DNA of 64,000 nt from Oceaniovalibus sp. ACAM 378 (GTDB lineage: Bacteria > Pseudomonadota > Alphaproteobacteria > Rhodobacterales > Rhodobacteraceae), in assembly GCF_008085915.1 (NCBI RefSeq), contig NZ_VSJK01000010.1, positions 124,001 to 188,000 on the forward strand, given 5' to 3'. Every line of letters begins with the position of its first letter. Within the stretch, counting starts at the first letter, position 1. Made by a program: the position numbers and the translations under genes. Shown here piece after piece: positions 55,776 through 64,000 of this stretch. The notes under the pieces were generated by a model. The model had not been told where the DNA came from and searched no databases. It saw nothing but the letters and a program-made list of their open reading frames with translations.

Positions 55776-56422
55776 GCCTTGATCTTGACGCACTCTCCAT
55801 CCGGTCGGTCAATGGCACCGCGCTGTTCCAGCCGCTGACCCTGCATATCCCTGCGGGCGATGTGGTCACGGTCATGGGGCCGTCTGGGGTGGGCAAATCG
55901 ACGCTGCTCGACGCCATCGGCGGGCATCTGACGCATGGGTTTCACCTGTCGGGCACAGTGCACCTGAACGGGCGCGACGTGACGGACCTGCCCGCCGAGG
56001 CGCGGCGGATCGGATTGATGTTTCAGGACGCGCTGCTGTTCCCGCATCTATCGGTCGGTGACAATCTGTCCTTCGGCCTGCCAGCCAACTTGCGTGGGCG
56101 CGCGCCACGACGTGCGGCGGTAGAGGAAGCGCTGTCACAGGCCGGGTTGGCCGGGCTTTACGAACGCGACCCCGCGACGCTGTCAGGCGGGCAGCGCGCC
56201 CGCGCGGCGCTGATGCGCACCCTGCTGGCGGACCCTGCAGCGCTGCTTCTGGACGAACCCTTCTCGAAACTCGACGCCGGGTTGCGGGATGAAATGAGGG
56301 AGTTCACCTTTGCGCGTGTAAAATCCCGCGCCGTTCCGACACTGATGGTCACGCATGATCCCGACGATGCCGCAGCCGCCGGCGGGCCCGTCATTGCCCT
56401 GAAAGGACTCATGGCGCCATGA
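55772..56422 (+). CDS. YnjD-like ABC transporter ATP-binding protein
   Basis: A 216-residue ATPase: Walker A GPSGVGKSTLL, signature TLSGGQRARAAL, Walker B ALLLDEPFSKLD and the switch His in LMVTHDPDDA. It completes the ynjBCD-like importer. A 23-codon frame follows with an ATGA overlap. Confidence 0.93.
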   Translation: MSLDLDALSIRSVNGTALFQPLTLHIPAGDVVTVMGPSGVGKSTLLDAIGGHLTHGFHLSGTVHLNGRDVTDLPAEARRIGLMFQDALLFPHLSVGDNLSFGLPANLRGRAPRRAAVEEALSQAGLAGLYERDPATLSGGQRARAALMRTLLADPAALLLDEPFSKLDAGLRDEMREFTFARVKSRAVPTLMVTHDPDDAAAAGGPVIALKGLMAP

Positions 56423-56490
56423 ACACTGAAAGCGTAGCCGCGTTGACCGGCTCCGCCAGCCTGATGGCGGCCCGCGCGTTACGCCGCTGA
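56419..56490 (+). pseudogene. Short coupled frame after the YnjD-like gene
   Basis: ATGA overlap, then 23 codons (MNTESVAALTGSASLMAARA and three more residues) and TGA. It looks like the start of a lost gene rather than a real peptide; the overlap suggests a coupled gene once continued the operon here. Confidence 0.35.
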
Positions 56491-56806
56491 TAGGCTCACC
56501 CGTTCGGGATATGGCGCAGGTTCCGACCATTCCAGCACATTGCGGCCGAAGCCCTTGGCAAGATGCGGCGTCACGATCTGGAAATAGGGTGACAGGTCGA
56601 AATCGCGCGGCGCAAACAGCGAGTGGTGGCATATGTGCAGGATTTCCAGCCGTGCGAATTTCGATCCGTTCCGCGCCTTGATCGCGAGCGTATCGGGCAG
56701 GATCGGAAAGCGGACGGGAGGAGGCGCCCGCACGATCAGCGATGAACAGATTGCCCGCGTCGGGTCGCCCCGAGAGGAACTGCAAGGCATCAGAAAATCT
56801 TGCCAA
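56479..56806 (-). pseudogene. Frameshifted C-terminal gene remnant
   Basis: On the minus strand a coherent protein is read only after one frameshift: FSDALQFLSGRPDAGNLFIA (upstream frame), then PPPVRFPILPDTLAIKARNG and LEILHICHHSLFAPRDFDLS, PYFQIVTPHLAKGFGRNVLEW, ending YPERVSLSAA. An in-frame stop lies just upstream of the first piece. The family is not recognised. Everything from 56491 to 57089 otherwise lacks a gene. Confidence 0.45.
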
Positions 56807-57089
56807 GCGCGCTCACATTGCCGGGATACCGGGGGCTTTCTCTTTACTTCCGATAAAGTCGACGGACACTGATTGCGAAAAGGGACACACTTTGAAGTAT
56901 TTCGTCCTGTGCCCGGATTCTGCCGGTTTTCACAATTCGGGTCGGTCCCGCATGTATTTTGAACCTGCAACGCCGCCTCGGGTCAGGCACCTTTCACCGC
57001 CGGAGACTCTGTAAGGCATTGCATGGAACGTGACCCAAACAACAGGTCAAGCGCGGTCGCCGCGTGTTGCCTCGGCATTTGGGGACCGC

Positions 57090-57764
57090 ATGAATGAGTT
57101 CCCAGACGAGCCAAAAGGTTCCGCGATAGCCCGCGTACTCCGGGTCGTCGGGCGTCTGACCTTCTTGCTGATCCTCGCCTATGGCGTCCATCTGTTGCTC
57201 GGCTGGTTTTCCGCGCGGTCTGCGGACATCCATCCCGGTGTGCAGCTTGGCATGTTGGTCGCGATGTTGCTGGTCTATGCGCTACTTCTGGCCATTCCCT
57301 TCGCGCCGGGGATCGAAATCGGCTTGATGCTGCTTGCAATGGAGGGGGCATGGATCGCCCCTTGGATCTATCTTACTATGATGACCGGCCTGATGGTTGC
57401 CTATGCGGCGGGCGAATGGATGCCCTATGCGCGGCTGCACCAGATCCTGGCCGATATGCACATGCGCCGCGCCTGCGCCTTGCTTGCACATATTCACCCG
57501 CTCAGCCGCGAGGAGCGGGTCATGCTGCTGCGCGACCGCGCGCCGAAATGGCTGCGCCCCTTCATTTCCCGCTATCGCTATTTCGTCGTGGCGACAGTCA
57601 TCAATCTGCCGGGCAATGCCGTGATCGGCGGCGGGGGTGGCCTCCTGTTCCTGACCGGCCTTAGCCGACTCTTCAAGCCAGCCGCCGTGGCCCTGACGGT
57701 TGCGTTGGCGGTGATGCCGGTGCCGCTGGCGGTCTGGGTTTTCGGTATCGAGATAATCCCATGA
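57090..57764 (+). CDS. Membrane protein, possibly TVP38/DedA-like
   Basis: A 224-residue protein with about five hydrophobic segments. The segment INLPGNAVIGGGGGLLFLTGL near 180-200 and the re-entrant-type GLMVAYAAGEWMPYARLH resemble VTT/TVP38-type membrane proteins, which often accompany CDP-alcohol phosphatidyltransferases. GGGGA precedes ATG 57090. The assignment is tentative. Confidence 0.65.
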   Translation: MNEFPDEPKGSAIARVLRVVGRLTFLLILAYGVHLLLGWFSARSADIHPGVQLGMLVAMLLVYALLLAIPFAPGIEIGLMLLAMEGAWIAPWIYLTMMTGLMVAYAAGEWMPYARLHQILADMHMRRACALLAHIHPLSREERVMLLRDRAPKWLRPFISRYRYFVVATVINLPGNAVIGGGGGLLFLTGLSRLFKPAAVALTVALAVMPVPLAVWVFGIEIIP

Positions 57765-57799
57765 CGGATTGCTCAGGCGACAATTTCCTTGTCCACCCG

Positions 57800-58876
57800 C
57801 TATCCCTGATGCTGCGGCCCGATCCCCTGAAACATCCGGCGCAGATCCACAGTGCTGCGCGTGCCGATATCGGCATGGTTCCGGTCCAGCCAGGACGCGG
57901 CCGTTTCACGCCCGAGATCGCGCAGGTGGGTCAGGAATTCCCATTCCGCATTCATCTTTGACGACGCCCCCAGCTTCATCAGAGCGGTTTCATTCTCGAT
58001 GATGTGGATCCGCTCCAGCCGATAGTGTGCCTCGTCGAGCTTGCCCTCTTCGATCAGCCGCGCGACGAAATCGATAGCCCGCAACTCCTTGAGAAGGCTG
58101 GAGTTGAAGCTGATCTCGTTGACGCGGTTCTGAATTTCCTGTGCGGTTCGCGGCACACCTTTGCGTTCGATCGGGTTGATCTGCACCACGACGATATCGC
58201 CGGTGTCCGATCCCGCATGGAACGGAAACAGCGCCGGGTTGCCGATATACCCGCCGTCCCAATAGGGCACGCCATCGATCATCACCGACTTGAAAACGTT
58301 TGGCAGGCAGGCCGAGGCCATGACCATATCTGCCGTCAGCAGGTGACTGTCGAAAACCTGAACCTTGCCGGTTTCCACATTGGTGGCAGAAATGTAGAGT
58401 TGAATGCTGTCGCAGTGTCGAACGCAGGTGAAATCCACGCAGGCTTCCAGCACATCTTTCAGCGGGTTCATGCTCATCGGGTTCAGCTGATAGGGCGAGA
58501 ACACCCTGCTCATCGCGTTCATCATCTGATAGCCCCAAGACCGATCGAGGCTCCAATATCCCATCATCACGTCGATGGGCGCGCGTTTGATCGGACTGCC
58601 TTTGGCGGCCGCGCTCATGGCTTGCCAGAAGCCATGAAGTTTTTCGCGCGCTCCGTCCGGCCCACCAGCGGTAAAGCCATCCGCCAAGGCAACCGCATTC
58701 ATGGCCCCCGCCGATGTGCCCGAAATGGCGGCGATTTCCAACCGTCCGTCCTCCAGCAGGTAATCCAGCACGCCCCAGGTAAAGGCACCGTGGGCACCGC
58801 CGCCTTGCAGGGCCAGATTGATGCGCTTGGTTTTCGCAGCGGGTGATTTGCGGGGTTGGTTCACGACGTTTTCCAT
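57800..58876 (-). CDS. Patatin-like phospholipase
   Basis: A 358-residue serine lipase-type protein: oxyanion loop LALQGGGAHGAF, nucleophile elbow GTSAG (Ser near 54), and the catalytic Asp in YWDGGYIGNP. Similar Rhodobacterales proteins lie near hydroxybutyrate genes. Its start codon overlaps the stop of a 23-codon frame (TGATG), so it relies on coupled translation. Confidence 0.93.
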   Translation of the reverse strand: MENVVNQPRKSPAAKTKRINLALQGGGAHGAFTWGVLDYLLEDGRLEIAAISGTSAGAMNAVALADGFTAGGPDGAREKLHGFWQAMSAAAKGSPIKRAPIDVMMGYWSLDRSWGYQMMNAMSRVFSPYQLNPMSMNPLKDVLEACVDFTCVRHCDSIQLYISATNVETGKVQVFDSHLLTADMVMASACLPNVFKSVMIDGVPYWDGGYIGNPALFPFHAGSDTGDIVVVQINPIERKGVPRTAQEIQNRVNEISFNSSLLKELRAIDFVARLIEEGKLDEAHYRLERIHIIENETALMKLGASSKMNAEWEFLTHLRDLGRETAASWLDRNHADIGTRSTVDLRRMFQGIGPQHQG

Positions 58877-58947
58877 CAGTGTGCCATCCGGCCGCCGGTC
58901 GAGGTGGCGCGGTTCGCGCCGGGGATACGGTGCTTCTTGGTACGCAT
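58876..58947 (-). CDS. 23-residue leader peptide coupled to the phospholipase gene
   Basis: MRTKKHRIPGANRATSTGGR plus three residues. It has a strong CAGGAGAC ribosome site before ATG 58947, while the phospholipase start itself has none. Very basic. The sole evident purpose of the frame may be to load ribosomes for the downstream gene. Confidence 0.55.
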   Translation of the reverse strand: MRTKKHRIPGANRATSTGGRMAH

Positions 58948-59397
58948 GGCATGTCTCCTGATAAGGGCTCGGGCGGCAGGCGTACCTGCCCGAACGCTAC
59001 GTGTTCTTTTCAGAGCCGAGCCGGCTTTCGCGACGATCATGCGAAACCCGCTGCCCAGCACGGCTCGCCGCGAGAGTGAAGCTTGCGATCACCGTATTGC
59101 CGCTCTGAGGGCGTGCGCCCCGCTCGCGTATGTATAACATACCCTGCCGGTCTACGGGATCGTGGCGCTCCCGTGACGAACCTGTCCCATGTCGCTTCCT
59201 TCCATTCCGTCAAAAGGATCGCACCATCAAACCATGGGATCAAACACCCGGAGCAAGAAATACTGAGCGATGAGACCTTGACGATATGACCGCCGGAGGC
59301 ATCCGCGCCCAGACCAAGATGGCTGTGCGAAGGATCCAAATTCGCCCCGGGACCGGACCCATTTCGATGCGATAGTTTTAGCGGAAATCGTCACGCT
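58948..59397. other. 450-base gap with a palindrome
   Basis: No gene found. It holds GGCAGG/CCTGCC (near 58970-58986), the perfect inverted repeat GTATGT-ATA-ACATAC (59128-59142), possibly an operator, and a 15-base repeat fragment CCGCCGGAGGCATCC (59290-59304) shared with the pcaD-pcaB gap. Confidence 0.45.
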
Positions 59398-60141
59398 TCA
59401 GCGTAAAAGATAGGTCCCGACCAGCACCAGCCCCAGACCGGCGACTGTATACCGCATCGGCCTGTCGGGCAGATAGCGAGTGATGTGACCACCGATGAAT
59501 CCGCCGATCAACCCGCCGACCAAAACCGTCGAGGCAGCGCGCCAGTCAACAAGACCAGACAGGGCCAGTGGCACCACCGCAACGGAATAGATAAAAAATG
59601 CGATCAGGTTCTTCATCGTATTCGCGCGTTGCAAGGTGATCCCCCCTGCCACCGACAGAACCGCGATCAGCATGAACCCAAGCCCCGCGCCGAAATAGCC
59701 GCCATAGAACCCGACCGCAAACATCAGCACATCTGACACCCGCGCCAACCGGTCGCCCGGAAAGGCACGCTGCATCAGAGTGGCCAACTGCCGCCCCAGA
59801 ACGATGGCCCCGACCGCAATCAGCAGCAACAGCGGGATGACCGCCAGAAAACCCGATTCGGACGAGAAGATCAGCGCAACCGCTCCCGCAAATCCTCCGA
59901 CAAGGGCAGGCGCCATCTGCCGGAACAGCGCGCCGGGCGCATCGAACAACCCCTTGCGGTTGACCCAGACGGCAGCAATCTGTGCCGGCCACATGGCAAC
60001 CGCACCGGTCGCATTTGCAGCCAGCGGCGGGAGCCCTGCGGCCAACAGCATCGGAAACACAAACAGCTTGGCCCCGCCGGCAGCCGCGTTGACGATTCCG
60101 CCGATGACCCCGGCAACAAAGAAAAGCAGAAGTTCGGACAT
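59398..60141 (-). CDS. TauE/SafE-family permease
   Basis: A 247-residue protein with about eight hydrophobic segments and the family's repeated glycine-rich motifs: FFVAGVIGGIVNAAAGGAKLF at the start and VGFYGGYFGAGLGFMLIAVLS in the middle. Members export sulfite or related organosulfur anions; the substrate here is unknown. It is a single gene; the 266-base gap to the next gene (60142-60407) shows nothing definite. Confidence 0.9.
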   Translation of the reverse strand: MSELLLFFVAGVIGGIVNAAAGGAKLFVFPMLLAAGLPPLAANATGAVAMWPAQIAAVWVNRKGLFDAPGALFRQMAPALVGGFAGAVALIFSSESGFLAVIPLLLLIAVGAIVLGRQLATLMQRAFPGDRLARVSDVLMFAVGFYGGYFGAGLGFMLIAVLSVAGGITLQRANTMKNLIAFFIYSVAVVPLALSGLVDWRAASTVLVGGLIGGFIGGHITRYLPDRPMRYTVAGLGLVLVGTYLLR

Positions 60142-60407
60142 ATCGGTCTTTCAGAGTGTCGGCGATTTCAGTTTACCGGACAGGCTCTGGCTTGCCCTGC
60201 CCCGTCGTTACCTTCGGCCCGGACAACACTCTGCCAGCCTTGCCCGCTGTACCATCCGGGCAGGTGGGCTGTCGATCACCGGGATGGCGAAATCCATCCC
60301 GCGTCAGGAAATGTTCACCGGTCTGACTGGCGCATTGCTTTTCACCGTCCTGCCTTTCCCCCGCCCCGGCAAGGCCTTAGGGTGCATGAAAACCACAGGA
60401 ACCCGCC

Positions 60408-61094
60408 ATGCCAGATTTTGCTTTTCCGCCTGCGAAGACGACCACATTGCCGATCCAGGATCGGGACGTGCTGTTTCCGGTTCGCAGGATTTATTGCATC
60501 GGTCGCAACTATGCCGATCATGCGATCGAGATGGGCCACGACCCCGACAAAGAACCGCCGTTTTTCTTTCAGAAGAACCCGGACAATGCCGACACATCCG
60601 GCGTGTTCCCCTATCCCGCAGAAACCAGCGATGTGCACCATGAGGTCGAACTGGCCGTCGCGCTTGGTTCGGGGGGCACAGACATCCCCGAGTCGACGGC
60701 TCTGTCCCATGTGTTCGGATATGGCGTAGCACTGGACATGACGCGGCGCGATTTGCAGGGCCAAATGAAGAAGGCCGGCCGCCCCTGGGAGATCGGCAAG
60801 GCGTTCGAGCGTTCGGCCCCCATGGGCGCGCTGGTGACCGCCGACCGGGTCGGCCATCCGGAAAACGGCGCAATCACGCTGCACGTGAACGGCGATTTGC
60901 GCCAGTCGGGTGACCTCAATCAGATGATCTGGAAGGTTCCGCAGATGATTGCCTGGTTGTCGCGGTTCTATACCCTGGCGGCGGGCGACGTGATCCTGTC
61001 GGGAACCCCCGCAGGCGTCGCCGCGGTCAAGCGCGGTGACCGGATGGAGGCGGCAATCGACGGTATCGGCGCCTTGTCCGTCGAGGTCACATAG
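60408..61094 (+). CDS. Fumarylacetoacetate hydrolase family protein
   Basis: A 228-residue FAH-fold enzyme: RRIYCIGRNYADHAIEMG, PPFFFQKNPDN, HHEVELAVALG (metal Glu pair), GYGVALDMTRRDLQ and ILSGTPAGVAAVKRGD. Such enzymes hydrolyse or decarboxylate acylpyruvates (fumarylpyruvate, oxaloacetate). ATG 60408 begins MPDFAFPPAKT. Upstream of the tRNA gene. Confidence 0.94.
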   Translation: MPDFAFPPAKTTTLPIQDRDVLFPVRRIYCIGRNYADHAIEMGHDPDKEPPFFFQKNPDNADTSGVFPYPAETSDVHHEVELAVALGSGGTDIPESTALSHVFGYGVALDMTRRDLQGQMKKAGRPWEIGKAFERSAPMGALVTADRVGHPENGAITLHVNGDLRQSGDLNQMIWKVPQMIAWLSRFYTLAAGDVILSGTPAGVAAVKRGDRMEAAIDGIGALSVEVT

Positions 61095-61254
61095 AGCGCG
61101 CATCAGCACATCTGGGCGCGGCGTGACAACAAAACCTATTTCGGCATGCGGATCAGTGGCACCGACCGATGACCAAAAACCCGGGGGCCGCGTCCAATTT
61201 TCACTTGGATTCATCGCCCTTAAAGAAGTAGTCATGTTCCGCAGACCATTGTGC

Positions 61255-61331
61255 GGCTCCGTAGCTCAACTGGATAGAGCAAGGACCTTCTAAGTCCGAG
61301 GTTGAGGGTTCAAGTCCTTCCGGGGCCGCCA
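61255..61331 (+). tRNA. tRNA-Arg (anticodon TCT)
   Basis: A full cloverleaf with encoded CCA: acceptor GGCTCCG / CGGGGCC (one G-U), D arm AGCTCAACTGGATAGAGC, anticodon stem GGAC/GTCC with loop CTTCTAA (anticodon TCT, reads AGA), T arm GAGGGTTCAAGTCCTTC. No integrase or attachment-site duplicate is visible beside it. Confidence 0.95.
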
Positions 61332-61408
61332 TATTATCTACTTTGAGCCGCACGGGCGCTTCAGACAGTGAATGGCAGGTCTGGGCGGTGCGCACTCGCC
61401 TGAATTTC

Positions 61409-63184
61409 TCAGAGCGGCCAGACAAGAAGAATGGTCGGGACCGCAACGCAGACGACGATGGCTTCCAATGGCAAGCCAATCCGCCAATAGTCGCCAAAGC
61501 TATAGCCGCCGGGGCCCAGAATGATCGTGTTGTTCTTGTGACCGATGGGGGTGAGGAAAGCGCATGACGCGGCGACGGCCACAGTCATCAAATAGGTATC
61601 GGGATTGTTGCCTGTGGCGGTCGCGATCGACAGCGAGATCGGCGCAGCGATGAGAGTGGTCGCCACATTGTTCAAAAAGTCCGACAGTGTCATCGTGACG
61701 ATCATCAGTGCGACCAGCGACACCCACGCAGGATAGCCCAAGGTCAGCTGAACGATCTGGCCTGCAATCAGGTCAGCACCCCCGAAATGTTCGAAGGCTT
61801 CGGCCAGTGGGATGAGGCTGGCAAGAAGGACGATGACCTTCCATTCCACCGACGCGTAAACCTCGCGGCCGCTGACGAGTCCCAGTGCAACAAAGGCGAT
61901 GACGGCAGCGCCCAATGCGACTGAAAGCGGTACGAGCCCAAGAACGGCCGAGGCGACCGCGAGCGCGAAAACTCCGACGGACAGCCCTGCCTTGCTGCGC
62001 TGGACAACCTCGGTGCGTCGGCCCTCCAAGGGCAGTACGCCAAGCCACTTTATCGCCTCGGCTACACGGTCCGGCGTTCCCAGCAACAAAAGGACGTCGC
62101 CCGCCCGGATCGGCAGCAGGCGCACACGATTCTGAAAGCTTTTTCCACCGCGCGCGACACCCAAAAGCGTTACCGAATGGCGCTGCAACAGGCTCAGGCT
62201 GCGCGAGGTTCGGTTCTGGATGCGCGAACCGTCCGGGACGATGGCCTCTGCCAAAGTCAGCCCCGGCGCGATGACATCACCGTCGTGTTTCTCAGAGCCT
62301 GCAAACTCGAGCAGAGCCTGCCCCATGAAAGCCTCGATGGATTTGGGCTCGCCTTCCACCACCAGAAAGTCGCCCGGCCGCAATTCTTCACGTCGGCCAA
62401 GGCCGCGCAGTCGCTTGCCGTGCCGGATCAGGCCCAGAATGTGAATATCAACCTCGTTCGCCTGTGGGTACAGATCCTGGACGACGAGATCCTGCGTCTT
62501 GGATTGCTCGCCGATGCGAAGTTCGGCGACATACCGACCCTTGCTGACGTCCCTTTCTGTGTCTTCAAGGGAGCTTCGGTTTGGCAGCAGGCGCCAACCG
62601 ACCAAAGAGACAAAAGCAATCCCGGCAATCGCAACGGCGAGTCCGACCGGCGCAAAGTCGAACATCCCGAACGGTTCGCCCAAAACGTCCTGACGGTATT
62701 CCGAGATCACGATGTTCGGGGGGGTCCCGATCAACGTGATCATGCCCCCAAGAATTGTTGCAAAAGACAGTGGCATCAGGGTTCGCCCCGCCGCACGCTT
62801 TGCCTTTCTGGCAGCCTCGATATCAAGCGGCATCAAAAGCGCCAACGCCGCGACATTGTTGATGATTGCAGAAAGACCTGCGGCCAGAACCGCGACAACG
62901 GCGATATGCAGCGGAAGAGGTCTTTCGGGATCGATGAGCCTTGACGCGACAATTTCGACTGCACCGGAAGAAGACAGCCCCCGACTGACGATCAGAACCA
63001 GAGCAATGATCGCCACAGCCGAATGCCCGAAGCCGGAAAAGACCTCCTGTTTGGGCACAAGCCCCAGCGCGGCCGCAATTATCAGAGCGCCAAAAGCGAT
63101 AAGATCGTATCGAATGCGGCCCCAGACAAGAAGTGCGAACACCATGCCCAGCAACGCAAAAATCATCATCAATTCAGTTTGCAT
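61409..63184 (-). CDS. SLC13-type anion permease with two TrkA-C domains
   Basis: A 591-residue transporter: N-terminal helices with FSGFGHSAVAIIALVLIVSRG and MPLSFATILGGMITLIGTPPNIVIS, two RCK/TrkA-C regulatory domains in the middle (about 200-380, IHILGLIRHGKR and GDFLVVEG), and C-terminal helices with FLNNVATTLIAAPISLS and FLTPIGHKNN. Members carry sulfate, citrate or other anions. ATG 63184 is preferred; ATG 63229 would add 15 residues. Confidence 0.92.
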   Translation of the reverse strand: MQTELMMIFALLGMVFALLVWGRIRYDLIAFGALIIAAALGLVPKQEVFSGFGHSAVAIIALVLIVSRGLSSSGAVEIVASRLIDPERPLPLHIAVVAVLAAGLSAIINNVAALALLMPLDIEAARKAKRAAGRTLMPLSFATILGGMITLIGTPPNIVISEYRQDVLGEPFGMFDFAPVGLAVAIAGIAFVSLVGWRLLPNRSSLEDTERDVSKGRYVAELRIGEQSKTQDLVVQDLYPQANEVDIHILGLIRHGKRLRGLGRREELRPGDFLVVEGEPKSIEAFMGQALLEFAGSEKHDGDVIAPGLTLAEAIVPDGSRIQNRTSRSLSLLQRHSVTLLGVARGGKSFQNRVRLLPIRAGDVLLLLGTPDRVAEAIKWLGVLPLEGRRTEVVQRSKAGLSVGVFALAVASAVLGLVPLSVALGAAVIAFVALGLVSGREVYASVEWKVIVLLASLIPLAEAFEHFGGADLIAGQIVQLTLGYPAWVSLVALMIVTMTLSDFLNNVATTLIAAPISLSIATATGNNPDTYLMTVAVAASCAFLTPIGHKNNTIILGPGGYSFGDYWRIGLPLEAIVVCVAVPTILLVWPL

Positions 63185-63367
63185 GGCGAAACCATAGCGC
63201 AAGTTCTCAGAAGTAAAAGCTCGGCTCATCCAGATCCGTGCGACAACAACAAACGCCAGATGTTGCTGCCCGCCACCGGGTTGCGGGCAGACGCTCCGTG
63301 ACTTGCTATTTCCGTTTTGATGATGCGATATTCAATTATTGGAATTTGTTCGCGGAGGTGAGTTTGC

Positions 63368-64000
63368 ATGGAACTTAACAGAAGGCAGATCCTCGCAGGT
63401 CTGGGCAGCCTCGGGGTTTGCACCGCCCCCTCTGCCTTGTTTGCGCGAACCGTGATGCAACTTGGATCGAGCGAAGTGATCAGCCTTAGTGACGGCAATC
63501 TGGTTCTGCCGGGGTCATTTTTCTTCGAAGGTCTGCCGCAGGATGAACTGGCCGCGATCCTGGCCAAACACGATATTCCACGCGATCAGCTCAAGCCACC
63601 CTGCAATCTGACACTTCTGCGTCAGGAAGGCAGGATCGTCCTGTTCGATGCAGGTTCCGGCGCTTCGTTCATGCCGAGCGCTGGCGAGTTGCTGAATAGC
63701 CTCGAGAACGAAGGCCTGACCCCCGAAGACATTACCCATGTCGTATTTACCCATGCACATCCCGACCATTTGTGGGGGATCTTGGACGATTTCGACGATC
63801 CGGTCTTTCCGGCTGCGCAATTGATGATCGGTCAGGCGGAATGGGACTATTGGACTGACCCTGAGACAGTGAACACCATCGGTGAAGGCCGCGCCTCCTT
63901 TGCGGTTGGCGCGGCGCGCAGACTGGCCGTGGTCGAGGACCAGATCAGTTTTATCAAAGATGGTGAAGAAATCCTGCCCGGGGTGATGGCACATGCCACG
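63368..64000 (+). CDS. Metallo-beta-lactamase-fold hydrolase, exported, cut by window edge
   Basis: The first 211 residues of an MBL-fold protein. A Tat-like signal (NRRQILAGLGSLG...SALFA) is followed by LTLLRQEGRIVLFDAGSG and the zinc motif THAHPDHLWGIL. Such periplasmic enzymes have lactonase or quorum-quenching-like and other activities; the substrate is unknown. ATG 63368 follows GGAGGTGA. The C-terminus lies beyond base 64000. Confidence 0.92.
   Translation, partial: MELNRRQILAGLGSLGVCTAPSALFARTVMQLGSSEVISLSDGNLVLPGSFFFEGLPQDELAAILAKHDIPRDQLKPPCNLTLLRQEGRIVLFDAGSGASFMPSAGELLNSLENEGLTPEDITHVVFTHAHPDHLWGILDDFDDPVFPAAQLMIGQAEWDYWTDPETVNTIGEGRASFAVGAARRLAVVEDQISFIKDGEEILPGVMAHAT

Noticed and set aside
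59280-59397. Possible transposase remnant after the 15-base repeat
   Set aside because: Short stretches looked vaguely like an IS protein in one frame, but no motif or terminal repeat supports it.
61201-61497. Minus-strand frame across the tRNA gene (contains APEGLEPSTSDLEGPCSIQLSYGA)
   Set aside because: This is the well-known spurious translation of the complement of a tRNA gene.
61255-61500. Genomic island or attachment site at tRNA-Arg
   Set aside because: No integrase and no visible duplicate of the tRNA 3' end in the window.

Overview
The window is a gene-dense, GC-rich chromosomal segment from an alphaproteobacterium, almost certainly Rhodobacterales (Roseobacter-like). The evidence is a SAM/SAH-type riboswitch before metK (a class known from Rhodobacterales), a class II EPSP synthase, irr facing fabA-fabB-fabI, the miaB ... 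phoH-ybeY-corC-lnt-metK-trmB gene order, the 44-residue aa3-oxidase subunit IV, and a dispersed motif (AGTATTTrkrCAAAGAAGAA). I see no CRISPR array, prophage, intact insertion sequence or rRNA. One tRNA (Arg, anticodon TCT) is present.

Layout. 1-6.3 kb: a thiolase cut by the left edge, an EAL phosphodiesterase, tag, tlpA facing argH, a tiny lipoprotein with a DUF2834 protein, and azlCD. 6.3-10.3 kb: a molybdenum-cofactor operon (fdhD, a membrane protein, mobA, mobB, a truncated gene, moeA) in which most genes overlap by a few bases. 10.3-15.6 kb: a lipoprotein, cytochrome oxidase subunit IV, a DUF6173-like protein, an MFS permease, rplY-pth-DUF2237. 15.6-23 kb, minus strand: trpF-GNAT-trpB, lapA-ihfB, and rpsA, cmk, aroA. 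23-34 kb: trmB, metK with its riboswitch, lnt, corC, ybeY, phoH, a pair of exported proteins sharing a 35-residue domain, and miaB. 34-38.2 kb: irr and fabA-fabB-fabI. 38-42.9 kb: a decayed serine hydrolase, kduD, an FKBP, and a HAD-hydrolase-dehydratase operon. 42.9-51.6 kb: pcaD-pcaB, a truncated MFS gene, then a cytosine deaminase with a BMP-type nucleoside ABC importer. 51.6-57.8 kb: a ynjF-ynjB-ynjC-ynjD-like set flanked by decayed genes. 57.8-64 kb: a patatin phospholipase with a coupled leader peptide, a TauE permease, an FAH-family hydrolase, tRNA-Arg, an SLC13-type permease and a partial metallo-beta-lactamase protein.

Most genes are housekeeping: cofactor, lipid, amino-acid, tRNA and ribosome functions. 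The accessory part from about 42 to 57 kb holds catabolism and two ABC importers. At least five genes in the window are visibly broken by frameshift, stop or truncation, which suggests ongoing gene loss.

The least explained items are a roughly 72-nt three-way-junction RNA candidate between kduD and the FKBP gene, a terminator-like hairpin just upstream of the FKBP start, a 48-codon repetitive micro-ORF that bridges two ABC permease genes with overlapping starts and stops, a start codon supplied by a dispersed repeat, and a hairpin covering the ribosome binding site of the oxidase subunit IV gene. All family names rest on reading the translations, not on searches.
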